Virus record (IMG/VR): IMGVR_UViG_3300010354_000486
Coordinates: 1 to 27,645 of that record
Reading direction: 5' to 3' (one strand)
From: a virus
DNA: 27,645 nt
Part shown: piece after piece, positions 15,097-24,700 of the stretch
How positions within the stretch are numbered: position 1 is the first letter of the stretch
Layout: each line of letters begins with the position of its first letter
The notes under the pieces: model-generated
Database searches by the model: none
Told to the model about the DNA's origin: nothing
The model's input: only the letters and a program-made list of their open reading frames with translations
Made by a program: the position numbers and the translations under genes

Positions 15097-18000
15097 ATGG
15101 CACTAGATCCAAAAATCGCTTCTCTTAAAGCCGCAGGTACATACCGCTTTGAATTTGACAAGAGTCAAGTTGTTAGTATTCCTGCAAACCAAACAAGATT
15201 AATTGTTGGTTTTTCTAAGAAAGGTCCTTTTAACACACCGGTTTTTGTACCAGACACTGCATTTTTTAAGCAAGTGTATGGTGATATTGACAGAAATCTT
15301 GAAAGAAAGGATTCTTACTTTCATAGAAGTTGTTTAGCTGCATTAGAAAGAGGCCCAATTCTTGCCCTTAATCTATTAGCATTAGATTCAGATGATAATG
15401 TAGACTACATTAAGTTAGGCACGGCTGCTACGCCAGAGGCCCAAAATAATGCAGGAGCATCCGCTGAATATCAAAAATTTTATAACAGAGATAAATTCTT
15501 TTATCCTGACAGTGATGCATTCCTGGATAATGTTAATGCAAACAGAAATACATTAAGTTCTTTGACAACCAATGATCTTTTGGATTTTGTTAATTTAGGA
15601 CAAAACCCAATTTCAATCATTGTAAGAAAAGCTGCAAATGAGAACGTTGCAAGCTTTAATGTTACTGTTGAAGAGTGGTACGGAACTGCTAATGTTCCAG
15701 GATTCTTAAATAAAGACAGTTTAATCTCTGACTTTATGGTAGATGTATTTGTAATCGAAGGTAACTTTGGTGGAAACTTCAGTTCAGCTACTCCTTATGA
15801 TAGATTTGCTGCTGATCCAACTTTCCAACAGTACTTTGATCCTACCAAAGGAATTCAAAGAAAGAAATTTGCATCTGATACAACCGATACAAAATTACAG
15901 GAATTCTTTAATGAGTCTGAGGTAAATCTAATTGCAACTTATACTGCATGTCTAATTCCTGATTTCGTTGATCTACTTGGAAATAATTTATTCGTTGAAA
16001 AATTGATTAATGCCGATAGTGCAACGACTGGTTTATTCTGCGCAGTAAATGAGGATCTCTTCAGTGGAGATTTTCTTATTGATGGTGTAAAAGGTGGTAT
16101 TGACCTAATTGGACATAACATTGAATATACCCAGACAACCGGTATTCAAGATGATATTAACTTCCTTTCTTATAGTGGAGCTATCGTATCTGATCTTGCA
16201 TATCCAAGAGCTGCCCAAGGAATTAATACCGAGGTCATTTCAACTGGTGATTCTATTAGCGTTACTACTTTAGGTAATGGTAATATTCAAATTGCGGTAA
16301 TTGGTTCTGTTGGAAATCCTTTATATGATGCATTTGCAAGTATGTCTGCAAACACTGCTTCAACAGTAGGTTCATACATCTTAGGTGCTCTTAGCGGAAA
16401 ATATGTTCCTGTATTATCAGTTAACGTAACAAACACTGTTGTTACTGTGGTTGTATCTGGTGTAGGTGGTATCGTTGCTGGAGATTTTCCAACTTCATTA
16501 GGTACTACATATACTTACATCAATGAATCTGATTTTAACTTTACTGTTCAAGAATTTGATGCTGCTAGTACAAATGCAAATATCATAGGTTCTTATGGAA
16601 CTTCTCTATATAGCGCATTTTCTGCCGGTACACTTACCGATGGTGATGAAGCAGTATATAGAATAAGTGGACAAGATTATACATCATACTTAGTATTTAA
16701 TGCAACTAATTATGGATTCATCCATACTGGTGTTCCTACAACTGGACTTGTTAAGAAGGCAATATCTGACCCTGCATATTATTTGCCAAGTGTTAGAGTA
16801 ACTCCTTATCAACAAGATGCATTTATAAACCCAACACTTAAGGCTCAATTTAACCTTGATAGTGCTACTGGATTCTTTAAGAATTCTGATGGTGTTTCTG
16901 TAGGATTAAATGTATTTAATGTACAAACACTTAAAGGTTCACTTAACCGTTCAATTGATATCATCGCTGATTCATCAACTGAACCGCTTCTTAAACCTAA
17001 CCAAGTACTTATTGCTTCTAATAACCCTGATGCATCAACTTTAATCGTAGGAAATTACTTATTAAACTTTGAAGGTAATATACAGATTCCTCATTCAAGA
17101 TTAACTAGAATCAATGAGATTCAAGGTGGTAAAACATCTGCTGAGTATCCTTCAATTCCGCCAGCCACAACGGCATTATTGGTAACATGTCAATCTGAAA
17201 TTGCTATTACCAGTGTAGGCGGTATTGATAAAGTGGAGTTATACTATCCTATTGATAATTGGATTGATTATTTTAATATCTTTACTCTTGATGGATTTAC
17301 ATTAGATGTAAATAAGCATGTTCCTAACGGATCTAACGAACGTCAAAACCAAATTCTAAACGGAACTTTAAATGGAACTAATCTATTTAAGGCATTAACC
17401 GATAGAGAAACCATTAACTTCCGTTATTTGGTAGATACATTTGGAAATGGTATTGAAAGTGGATCTAAAGCAATCTATACTAACTTATGTTCAACCAGAA
17501 AGAATGCATTTGCAATTATTAATGCTCCTTCTGCTAAAGATTTTAAGGCTAGTACTGATCCTTCATTCTTAGATATTAATGGAACATTATCTTCTAGATT
17601 TATTTCTAATGGTGGTGATCTTTCTAAGAACCCAACGGTTAGATACTCTTTACCTTCATCAACACAAGGTGGAAGTTGGGGAGCATTCTATTATCCTTTC
17701 ATTACAGTAAGGGATTTAGGAAAAAATATAAATGTTCCTCCTGCTGCTTATGTATCTAATAACTTTATTGCAAAGTATGAAACTGCTCTGCCATGGTCAT
17801 TGGTCGCAGGTGTTCGTAGAGGTGTTGTAGGTGGAACTGGGGTTGTAGGATTAGAAATTAATCTTGACCTAAGTGATAGAGAATACCTAGAACCATTTGG
17901 ATTAAACCCAATTATTTTCCAAAGCGGAACTGGTCCTACTATCTTTGCAAATAAAACCGCACAACAAACTCCAAAATCTGCATTAAGTTCAATTAATGTT

Positions 18001-18312
18001 AGAGAGGTTGTTATCTACATCCAAGATGGTATTGAGGCAATTCTTAAGAACTACTTATTTGAATTTAACACAGCTCAAACAAGATTGGAAATTAAAACAC
18101 TTGCTGATAACTTCTTATCAACAGTTCAAAACGATGATGGTGTATTTGACTTCCGTAACGTAATGGATGAAACAAATAACACACCAGAAGTTATTGATCA
18201 AAACGTAGGTATCCTAGATACTTATATTGAACCAGTAAGAGGAATGGAAATCTTAGTACAAAGAACCACTATTTTAAGAACTGGTGCAATTAGTTCAGGA
18301 AATTTCCAATAA
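15097..18312 (+). CDS. 18: Contractile tail sheath protein, gp18-like, enlarged
   Basis: At 1071 residues this is about 60% longer than T4 gp18 (659). The N-terminal ~100 residues have the sheath pattern QTRLIVGFSKKGPFNTPVFV, DTAFFKQVYGD and CLAALERGPILALNLL. The C-terminal ~100 residues carry the conserved sheath domain: VVIYIQDGIEAILKNYLFEF, RLEIKTLADNFLSTVQ and a final VDQNVG-like/EPVRGMEI region. The middle is beta-rich and Thr/Ser/Asn-rich, so the extra length is probably surface insertions in domains exposed on the tail. The tube gene follows, as in T4. The protein polymerises around the tube and contracts to drive DNA injection. Confidence 0.92.
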   Translation: MALDPKIASLKAAGTYRFEFDKSQVVSIPANQTRLIVGFSKKGPFNTPVFVPDTAFFKQVYGDIDRNLERKDSYFHRSCLAALERGPILALNLLALDSDDNVDYIKLGTAATPEAQNNAGASAEYQKFYNRDKFFYPDSDAFLDNVNANRNTLSSLTTNDLLDFVNLGQNPISIIVRKAANENVASFNVTVEEWYGTANVPGFLNKDSLISDFMVDVFVIEGNFGGNFSSATPYDRFAADPTFQQYFDPTKGIQRKKFASDTTDTKLQEFFNESEVNLIATYTACLIPDFVDLLGNNLFVEKLINADSATTGLFCAVNEDLFSGDFLIDGVKGGIDLIGHNIEYTQTTGIQDDINFLSYSGAIVSDLAYPRAAQGINTEVISTGDSISVTTLGNGNIQIAVIGSVGNPLYDAFASMSANTASTVGSYILGALSGKYVPVLSVNVTNTVVTVVVSGVGGIVAGDFPTSLGTTYTYINESDFNFTVQEFDAASTNANIIGSYGTSLYSAFSAGTLTDGDEAVYRISGQDYTSYLVFNATNYGFIHTGVPTTGLVKKAISDPAYYLPSVRVTPYQQDAFINPTLKAQFNLDSATGFFKNSDGVSVGLNVFNVQTLKGSLNRSIDIIADSSTEPLLKPNQVLIASNNPDASTLIVGNYLLNFEGNIQIPHSRLTRINEIQGGKTSAEYPSIPPATTALLVTCQSEIAITSVGGIDKVELYYPIDNWIDYFNIFTLDGFTLDVNKHVPNGSNERQNQILNGTLNGTNLFKALTDRETINFRYLVDTFGNGIESGSKAIYTNLCSTRKNAFAIINAPSAKDFKASTDPSFLDINGTLSSRFISNGGDLSKNPTVRYSLPSSTQGGSWGAFYYPFITVRDLGKNINVPPAAYVSNNFIAKYETALPWSLVAGVRRGVVGGTGVVGLEINLDLSDREYLEPFGLNPIIFQSGTGPTIFANKTAQQTPKSALSSINVREVVIYIQDGIEAILKNYLFEFNTAQTRLEIKTLADNFLSTVQNDDGVFDFRNVMDETNNTPEVIDQNVGILDTYIEPVRGMEILVQRTTILRTGAISSGNFQ

Positions 18313-18352
18313 GAAAGTAAAAGAAAGAATAAATAAAAAAATAAGTTAAGCT

Positions 18353-18916
18353 ATGCCATTACCACATTACACTCAATCAAGGGCAAGTAATAACAGATAT
18401 GAACCTATTCAACCTAACCTATTTGAGATAACATTGTTTACTCCAAATGGGGATGATACAGGTTTAATTTTGGAACATGTTAAGTCTGTTGCCGGATTAA
18501 ATGCATTGAACCCAGCAATTGAAGCAATTGGTCAAAAATATAAATTTGCTGACCGTTCATATGCAGGTATGCCTGGACAGACTTTCGTGGATCTTACTAT
18601 TGCATTTACATTGAACTTAAATGATGCAAACGAAAACTACATCTATAATACCATGAGAAACTGGTATAAATTAATCTATGATCCTCTAACAGGTGAAATG
18701 GGATTAAAGAAAGATTATGTAGGAAGTATGATCATTGTTCAATATAACCGTGCAGGTGATATCTATAGAAAGATTACTTGTAAAGATATTTTCCCAACAG
18801 GAAATCCTGAATTTATTGATACACTTGATTATGGAACAGCAGATGCCGCAGAGTTATCAATGACTTATCGTTGTGATAACTGGGTTGAAGAAAATGTTGG
18901 TGCTCCTAATAACTAA
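18353..18916 (+). CDS. 19: Tail tube protein, gp19-like
   Basis: At 187 residues it is close to T4 gp19 (163) and follows the sheath directly. The fold-typical text is visible: YEPIQPNLFEITLF at the start, a long hydrophobic QTFVDLTIAFTLNLND strand pair, YIYNTMRNWYKLIYDP, GSMIIVQYNRAGDIYRK and a terminal ELSMTYRCDNWVEE. Gp19-family proteins stack as hexamers to form the inner tube. It lacks an obvious promoter of its own and is read through from the sheath gene; an intrinsic terminator lies just after it, making sheath-tube a compact unit. Confidence 0.92.
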   Translation: MPLPHYTQSRASNNRYEPIQPNLFEITLFTPNGDDTGLILEHVKSVAGLNALNPAIEAIGQKYKFADRSYAGMPGQTFVDLTIAFTLNLNDANENYIYNTMRNWYKLIYDPLTGEMGLKKDYVGSMIIVQYNRAGDIYRKITCKDIFPTGNPEFIDTLDYGTADAAELSMTYRCDNWVEENVGAPNN

Positions 18917-18933
18917 TCTCATAAATTTTTAAT

Positions 18934-18960
18934 AAAACTGGCCTACGGGCCAGTTTTTTT
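18934..18960 (+). terminator. Intrinsic terminator after tail tube gene
   Basis: The ten-bp stem AAAACTGGCC/GGCCAGTTTT closes a TACG tetraloop and runs into seven T, 18 bases after the tube stop codon. Confidence 0.94.
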
Positions 18961-18970
18961 GTCTTAACTC

Positions 18971-18981
18971 TAATATATAAT
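18971..18981 (+). promoter_or_regulatory. Late promoter element (TAATATATAAT)
   Basis: This copy of the shared ATATATAA element, with T in place of the leading G, lies after the tube terminator and 23 bases before the nuclease ATG at 19005. Confidence 0.65.
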
Positions 18982-19004
18982 ATAGAATACATAATCTATA
19001 GATC

Positions 19005-19475
19005 ATGATCATATTTAAGGTTGAAAATATATCCGATAAGAAAACATATATTGGATATGCAGTTAATGATAATCCTAATAATCTAGGTACCGGTAAATAC
19101 ATTAAAAGAGCAGTAAAAGATTTTGGTATTACTTCTTTTAAGAGAGAAGTTTTAGAAACATTTAGCTCTGATGAATCACTAGGAACCGTAATGGATCGAG
19201 TTGAATATTGGATTAAAAAATACAAATCAGATAATCCTAAATTTGGTTATAATGAAAGTGTTCAGGAAATGATTCCTCAAAAAAAGAAACTAACTAAGAA
19301 ACTACAAGTTCTTTTAACGCCTGAAGACGAAGATAATCTAAATACTATTATTATTCAAAAATCAATGGAAAATGGGATTAAACCTATTCCTATTTCAAGA
19401 TATGTTAGAAATGTTATAGTAGAACATATTGTAAAAGAAACATCACCAGAAAAACAATTAACAAAAACAAGATAA
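19005..19475 (+). CDS. GIY-YIG homing-type endonuclease with C-terminal ribbon-helix-helix-like domain
   Basis: The N-terminal ~85 residues follow the Seg-type GIY-YIG layout: MIIFKVENISDKKTYIGYAV (YIG kept at 15-17, GIY degenerate to IIF), LGTGKYIKRAVKDFGITSFK and REVLETF, then the catalytic-helix candidate VEYWIKKY (E67) and a late GYN. The C-terminal part, KLQVLLTPEDEDNLNTIIIQ and PISRYVRNVIVEHIV, looks like a ribbon-helix-helix DNA-binding domain. Freestanding nucleases of this kind sit between structural genes in T4-like phages and promote their own spread. It starts just after a terminator and promoter. The degenerate GIY motif leaves catalytic activity uncertain. Confidence 0.75.
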   Translation: MIIFKVENISDKKTYIGYAVNDNPNNLGTGKYIKRAVKDFGITSFKREVLETFSSDESLGTVMDRVEYWIKKYKSDNPKFGYNESVQEMIPQKKKLTKKLQVLLTPEDEDNLNTIIIQKSMENGIKPIPISRYVRNVIVEHIVKETSPEKQLTKTR

Positions 19476-19476
19476 T

Positions 19477-20475
19477 ATGAGTACACACGAAGAAAATATT
19501 AAAAAAGAGTTTGAAGCAGCAGAAGGTATCACTCCAGAGAATGATACTGTTGTTACTGATGGTAAAGTCAGTTCATTAGGTAAAGTAGATCCAACTAGAG
19601 GAATGGGTATTACGTCGCCAGACGATCCTGAAATTAGAAGAATTCAGGAATTAACCGGTTATCTAAAAATGGATTTAGGTAATTTACCTTCAGGCGGAAA
19701 GTTTTATAGAGAAGATTTTGAATTACATATTAGAGCTGCTCGCGTCGGTGAGATTAGAGATTTTTCTACAATGGATGAAGAAAATATTAGAGATGTAGAT
19801 GAAAAGCTAAATGCAATTCTTGTAGGTTGTACTAAAATCATGTACGGATCACAAAGAGGATCATATCGTGATATCCTTGAAGAAGATCGTATTTTTGTTC
19901 TTTTGTCCATCAGAGAGCTTACATTCAAAAACGGTGAAGCAAAATTAATGATGCCAGTCGGTAAAAAGAAATGTACAACATCTGCATGTAAGTCTCAAGA
20001 AAGTGTAGAGTTAAGAACATCAAATGTTCAATTTAATAATGTAGATGAATTGATTGAAAAGTACTATGATCATGAAAATCGTTGCTATACAATACCAACT
20101 AAAAATCATGGAGAATTATCTTTAGCTCCGCCTACAATTGGAGTTATGAGAGCAATTACCGATTGGGCTAGAAAAAGAGAAGAAGAAAATAAATCATGGG
20201 ATAAGTCTGCTCTTGCTGTATTACCTTATGTACAGAGAGAATGGAGAGGATTTGATGAAAAGCAAATCTTTTCTGCTATGACTGCATTTCAAGGATGGGA
20301 TACTGGTAAATATTCATTAGTATTCAGACTTGTAGAAAAAATGAAAATAGGTATTAAACCTGAATTTGTTTATCCATGTATTTCTTGTGGTGCGGAGGTC
20401 ACAGTTCCGCTTTCCTTTCCCGGCGGAATCAAATCTCTGTTCATTATTCAGGATATCTCTTCTGAACTTCTATAA
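19477..20475 (+). CDS. gp26-like baseplate hub / tail-assembly protein
   Basis: This 332-residue protein starts one base after the nuclease stop. Residues ~65-165 match the pattern of the T4 gp26 family: LGNLPSGGKFYREDFELHIR, then RVGEIRDFSTMDEENI, LNAILVGCTKIMYGS and EEDRIFVLLSIRELTF. A Cys cluster (CTTSACKS) and a C-terminal ISCGAEVTVPLSFPGG recall the zinc-binding CxxC strands of these proteins. T4 gp26 has 208 residues and works at the baseplate hub with gp51; position before the tape measure is like that of the tail-assembly chaperones of other phages. It is larger than T4 gp26 because of an N-terminal acidic extension and longer C-terminal part. Confidence 0.7.
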   Translation: MSTHEENIKKEFEAAEGITPENDTVVTDGKVSSLGKVDPTRGMGITSPDDPEIRRIQELTGYLKMDLGNLPSGGKFYREDFELHIRAARVGEIRDFSTMDEENIRDVDEKLNAILVGCTKIMYGSQRGSYRDILEEDRIFVLLSIRELTFKNGEAKLMMPVGKKKCTTSACKSQESVELRTSNVQFNNVDELIEKYYDHENRCYTIPTKNHGELSLAPPTIGVMRAITDWARKREEENKSWDKSALAVLPYVQREWRGFDEKQIFSAMTAFQGWDTGKYSLVFRLVEKMKIGIKPEFVYPCISCGAEVTVPLSFPGGIKSLFIIQDISSELL

Positions 20476-20491
20476 ACTTAGAGTACTTCTT

Positions 20492-20734
20492 ATGGAGAAG
20501 CTCCATGTTCAACCAACTGAACTGGATCTTCTTCCGTACTATGAATTTGAATATACTCTTGAAATCTATAATGATATCATCAAGGAACGTAATGACGAAG
20601 AGAAGAAGCAGAATCAGGATGCCGAAGATAAATATAACATATCAGGCATGAAAAAGAATACTGCAGGTATGGCCAAAAATATGTCAGGCTATAAAATGCC
20701 TTCCATGCCTAAGATAAGTATGCCTCGTTTCTAA
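20492..20734 (+). CDS. Small tail-chaperone-like protein (gp51-like position)
   Basis: I place the start at ATG 20492 (80 residues), 16 bases after the preceding stop. The same frame stays open upstream from before 20366, overlapping the end of the gp26-like gene, but the upstream text is not credible protein. The product has LDLLPYYEFEYTLEIYNDII followed by a charged KERNDEEKKQNQDAE segment and a Met/Lys-rich tail with MPSMPKISMPRF. A short acidic/basic helical protein between a gp26-like gene and the tape measure fits the second member of a tail-assembly chaperone pair (T4 gp51, lambda gpT). I infer this from position and style, not from a firm motif. Confidence 0.6.
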   Translation: MEKLHVQPTELDLLPYYEFEYTLEIYNDIIKERNDEEKKQNQDAEDKYNISGMKKNTAGMAKNMSGYKMPSMPKISMPRF

Positions 20735-20744
20735 ATATATAATT
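20733..20744 (+). promoter_or_regulatory. Late promoter element (AAATATATAATT)
   Basis: This copy of the shared element overlaps the stop codon of the small tail-chaperone-like gene (TAA at 20732-20734) and lies 17 bases before the PKD-protein ATG. Confidence 0.75.
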
Positions 20745-20760
20745 AAAGATAACAGATACT

Positions 20761-21159
20761 ATGGATAGACAACAGATTCTTCAACAAATACAGGCCCAGA
20801 GTAGAACTGCATTTTCTCAAGCCAGATCACAAGCTTTACAGGAGGCTGTAAGAAATCTTCCTGCTAATGCTGCCGCTACTGGTGATTCTAGCGGTGGGGG
20901 CGGAAACGGACTTCCTTCAAACTGCATTCAATTTGTAGTTGATACAACCGAAGGTACATTCTTTACATTTAGCTTTAACACTACTGGTCCTATCAATTTT
21001 ACCGTTGATTGGGGTGATGGAACCACGCACGAAGATTCTGGGGCTGGTGGTTTTTATTCAGAAGAACACACATATCCTGACTCGGATACACAATATACAG
21101 TTAGATTATGTTTTGATGATATAACTACTGTTCTTGAATTTACATCATCACCTGACTAA
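20761..21159 (+). CDS. PKD-like domain protein (WGDG motif), probable virion protein
   Basis: This 132-residue protein has a Gln/Arg/Ala-rich helical N-terminus (~40 residues), a Gly-rich linker (SSGGGGNGLPS), then a beta-sandwich with the PKD hallmark VDWGDGTTHEDSG and the closing EEHTYPDSDTQYTVRL. PKD domains occur in many secreted Bacteroidota adhesins and glycanases. The end (DDITTVLEFTSSPD) resembles the lead-in to a leucine-rich repeat, and the next gene is one, so this gene and its neighbour may be a split version of a PKD-LRR protein. The frames differ, so it is not a simple nonsense mutation. Function is inferred to be surface binding. Confidence 0.75.
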   Translation: MDRQQILQQIQAQSRTAFSQARSQALQEAVRNLPANAAATGDSSGGGGNGLPSNCIQFVVDTTEGTFFTFSFNTTGPINFTVDWGDGTTHEDSGAGGFYSEEHTYPDSDTQYTVRLCFDDITTVLEFTSSPD

Positions 21160-21173
21160 AAACAAAAAATACT

Positions 21174-21773
21174 ATGGCACAAATTACCTCAATAACTGGT
21201 TTACAAAATCTTGTAAATCTACAATCACTTAATATAGATTTTAACGGGTTTCAATCTGTTGATTTATCTGGAATGTCAAATCTCTATGATGTTGATATTA
21301 GTGATTGTGATATTCCTGGAACTAATACCAATAGTTTAACTTCTGTAAATGTATCAGGATGTACGGCTCTTGAGCAACTTAGAATGGATGACAGTGATTT
21401 TTCAGGAGGATTTCCTGATTTAACCGGACTAAATAACTTGTTATATTTTGATGCAGATCAATGTAATATCACAGGGACACTTGATTTATCAGGTTTACCT
21501 TCATTAAGTGGATTTGATCTTAATGGTAACGATTCATTAACTAATGTCATTATTTCAAGTTCTCAACCACTCGGTGATGGCTGGAGTATTTTCTTATATG
21601 GCTGCGGGTTGACTCAAACTGCAGTTGATAACATCTTAGTAGCTTTAAGTACCAACGGTGTACTTAATGGTAGCATTGAGATGGATGGCGGTACAAATGC
21701 AACCCCTTCAGCTACTGGTCTCGCGGCTAAGTCTGTGTTGGAAGGAAACGGTTGGGAAGTTCTGGTAAACTAA
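21174..21773 (+). CDS. Leucine-rich-repeat protein, probable virion-exposed adhesin
   Basis: This 199-residue protein carries about six degenerate LRR units: ITGLQNLVNLQSLNIDFNG, VDLSGMSNLYDVDISDCDIP, SVNVSGCTALEQLRMDDSDF, LTGLNNLLYFDADQCNI and LDLSGLPSLSGFDLNGND. The end (GGTNATPSATGLAAKSVLEG, GWEVLVN) is of a type I associate with phage and Bacteroidota surface proteins. There is no signal peptide, unlike cellular BspA-like proteins, which fits a virion part. It begins 14 bases after the PKD gene and ends nine bases before the tape measure, so it is transcribed with tail genes. Adsorption-related binding is a reasonable inference. Confidence 0.78.
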   Translation: MAQITSITGLQNLVNLQSLNIDFNGFQSVDLSGMSNLYDVDISDCDIPGTNTNSLTSVNVSGCTALEQLRMDDSDFSGGFPDLTGLNNLLYFDADQCNITGTLDLSGLPSLSGFDLNGNDSLTNVIISSSQPLGDGWSIFLYGCGLTQTAVDNILVALSTNGVLNGSIEMDGGTNATPSATGLAAKSVLEGNGWEVLVN

Positions 21774-21782
21774 TTTTTATGA

Positions 21783-24700
21783 ATGGCAGTAGTAACACTA
21801 AAGGATCTAATGGATCCTCTAACAAAGATAGCAAAATCAACGGAAGAAACTTCCACGAAGCTTGATGCTGTTATTGCTGCTGTTTCTGGTGGCAGTGGTG
21901 GACAACTAAGTCAAGCCATTGTTACCGAATTACAAATCCAAACCGATTTATTAAGACAGATTGTTACCAACACTAAGGGAGGTTCTATTAATGTTGGTGG
22001 TAAACCTGTTGATCAGGATAAACTTAAAGAGGGTGCACAAGCCATCAAAATGTTAGGTGGTGGTGCATCCTCTTTGGCATTTGGATTAATCGCATTTATG
22101 CTGGTTCCTAAAGCGGCTGTAAGAAAATTTGCAACAACCATCAAAGATATCATGGATATTTTTGACAACATGGATACTGCTAAGGTTAAGCAGGGCGCTG
22201 AAGCATTTGAAATAATTGCCGGCAGTATTGGAAGATTTGCAAGAGGCTTGGCTGCTGCATCAATTCTTCTTATACCTGGTCTTCTTGGGGCTCTTTTATT
22301 AAAAGCTGCAATATACCTATTGGTGCCTACCTTTGAGTTATTAGGTAATAGTGAAAAGAATGTAAAAGGCGGAGCCGAAGTGCTAGGTATGATTGGAGAT
22401 TCATTACTTAGATTTGCCAAAGGATTAGTAATGGTTGCCATTGCATCTGCTATCGGTATATTATTCACTCCAATTATAGTTCTTGCAATGCTTCTTATAG
22501 GTGGTGCATTTGCATTACTGGGTATGTTTGATAAAACGATACGAGAAGGTGCAAGAGCTCTTAAAATGATGGGAGCAGCATTGGTATGGTTTTCTGTTGG
22601 TCTTGTTACATTTGCTTTGGCATCACTATTTATATTAATGGAGCCTAAAATACTATTAGGAATGGTTGCAACGATAGTAGTTTTAGGTACTGCATTTTTA
22701 CTATTAGGATTATTTGATAGACCAATCAGAAAGGGAGCGGTTGCACTAGTTTTAATGTCAATTGGTTTAGTTGCATTTACTATAGGATATCTTATATATG
22801 CTATTGCAACAGAAGGAGTTACATTAGACCAGATATTGTTACAGGCAGGTTTATTAGTTGGTTTAGGTGTAGCATTCGGTCTACTTGGTCAAGGCTTTGT
22901 GAGTATAGTAAAAGGTGCAGCAGCGGTTGCTGCAATTGGTTTTGGTCTCCTTGTATTTAGTTTAGGATATATGTTACTTTCTCATGCCACTAAAGACTTA
23001 ACTCTAGAAAGTGTTGCTGCACAGGCTGGTTTAATAGCAGCATTAGGAGTTGAATTTGGTGTAGCAGGACTTGGTGCCGGGTTTATAATACTAGGTGCTG
23101 CTGCATTTGCGTCAGTAGGTGGAGCTTTACTTTTACTTGCACCAGGTTTGGAAGCAATTAAAAAAGTAGACTTTACTACCGATGATGCTATAAAATTAAC
23201 AACAACTTTAGCTGGTGTTAAATCTGCATTTTTAGGTGGAAAGGATGCAGATGAAGGATTCTTTTCTAAATTAGGAGGAGCCATAACCGGTGCTATTGAT
23301 TCTGTTAGAATGCTTGAAGCCGCAGCCGGATTTTCTGCCGCTGGCCTTGCATTAATTCTATTAAGTAAAGGCCTAAATAGATTTAAAGAAGTAGGTTGGA
23401 ATGATGAACTTTCAAAGGACTTGGTGGTTATGTTAAATGGAGTTACTACTGCATTTGCATTAGCTGGTACAAGTCAACAGGTTCCTAGTTCATCATTCTT
23501 TGGTCAAATGTTTGGCTTTACGAGGACTGCTGTTGAAGAAGGTGTCAATTCTGTATTAGGTGCAGGTAGAGCACTTAAAGATATTGCCGATGGTCTTATA
23601 TCATTCAAAGCACTTATTGATAGTGGTATTCAATTTGGAGAACCTGATGAAAACGGTAGATACCAAAAAGGTACTCTAGGATATGCAGTAACAAATACAG
23701 TAGGCTTTGTAAGTGAAGCTTTTGCTGCAATTGCAGATCAAGGAAATGTTCAAGCTGGCGGTATATTTGGATCTCTGTTTGGTGTCAAAAAGAATAAAGT
23801 TGCCGAAGGTATTGAATCGGTAAAGGGTGCTGGTGAAGAATTAACTAATATTGCTACTGGTCTTCAGGCGTTTCAGCAAATGGTTGAACAAAATATTAAC
23901 TGGGATACATTAGGCCAGGCAATTAAAAAATCATTAACATTTGTAGGGGAAGCATTTGCCGCAATCGGATCAGGCGAAAATGAGGAAAAAGATGGCTGGT
24001 GGATTTTTAAGTGGGATGAGAATAAAACGGCAAAAGGAGTTGCAGCAGTTAAAGGTGCAGGAACCGAATTGACAAATATTGCAAACGGTCTTAAGACATT
24101 CCAAGATATGATCACAGCTAATGTTGATTTTAATGCATTGGGTAATGTAATTAAAACTACACTCACATTAGTTGGTGATGCCTTTGCTGTGGTTGGTGGT
24201 AAGGAACAAACAGACAGTACATTCTTTGGACTAATTGAATGGGATGAGAACCTTGTTCAAAAAGGTATAGATAATGTAAAGGGCGCAGGACAAGAACTTA
24301 CCAATATTGCAAAAGGTTTACAATCATTTGCAGATCTTAAAGATCCAAAAGCTATTGCAGAAAGTATTAAACAGATCTTTACATCAATAGGAGATACATT
24401 CACTTATTATTATGAAAAGCCTAAATTTAGTGGACAACTTGATCATATGAAGTCCTTCGTTAATACTATGTCCTATAATGCAAGTAAAGGACTTATTCAT
24501 AAAGCGGCAGATGGTATGTCTAAAATGGCTGATGCTATTAATAAAATTGATACAAGTAAAGCCGAAGCCTTTGCTGACCTATTTAAGGGAGCTGGTGAAT
24601 TAAGTACAAATACCTTAGCATATTTTCAATTGATTAATGCCGTTGAAGAGATTAGAGATGCATTAAGAGAGACTGCTCAACCTGCCCAAACTACAGGTAC

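Noticed and set aside
22013-22468. Antisense 151-codon open frame across the tape measure gene
   Set aside because: It lies wholly opposite a well-supported gene with repeated protein structure. Its product is low-complexity (Ala, Pro, Asn, Ile) and it has no promoter or leader. It is a shadow of biased codon use; the same applies to antisense frames at 22982-23284 and 23873-24166.
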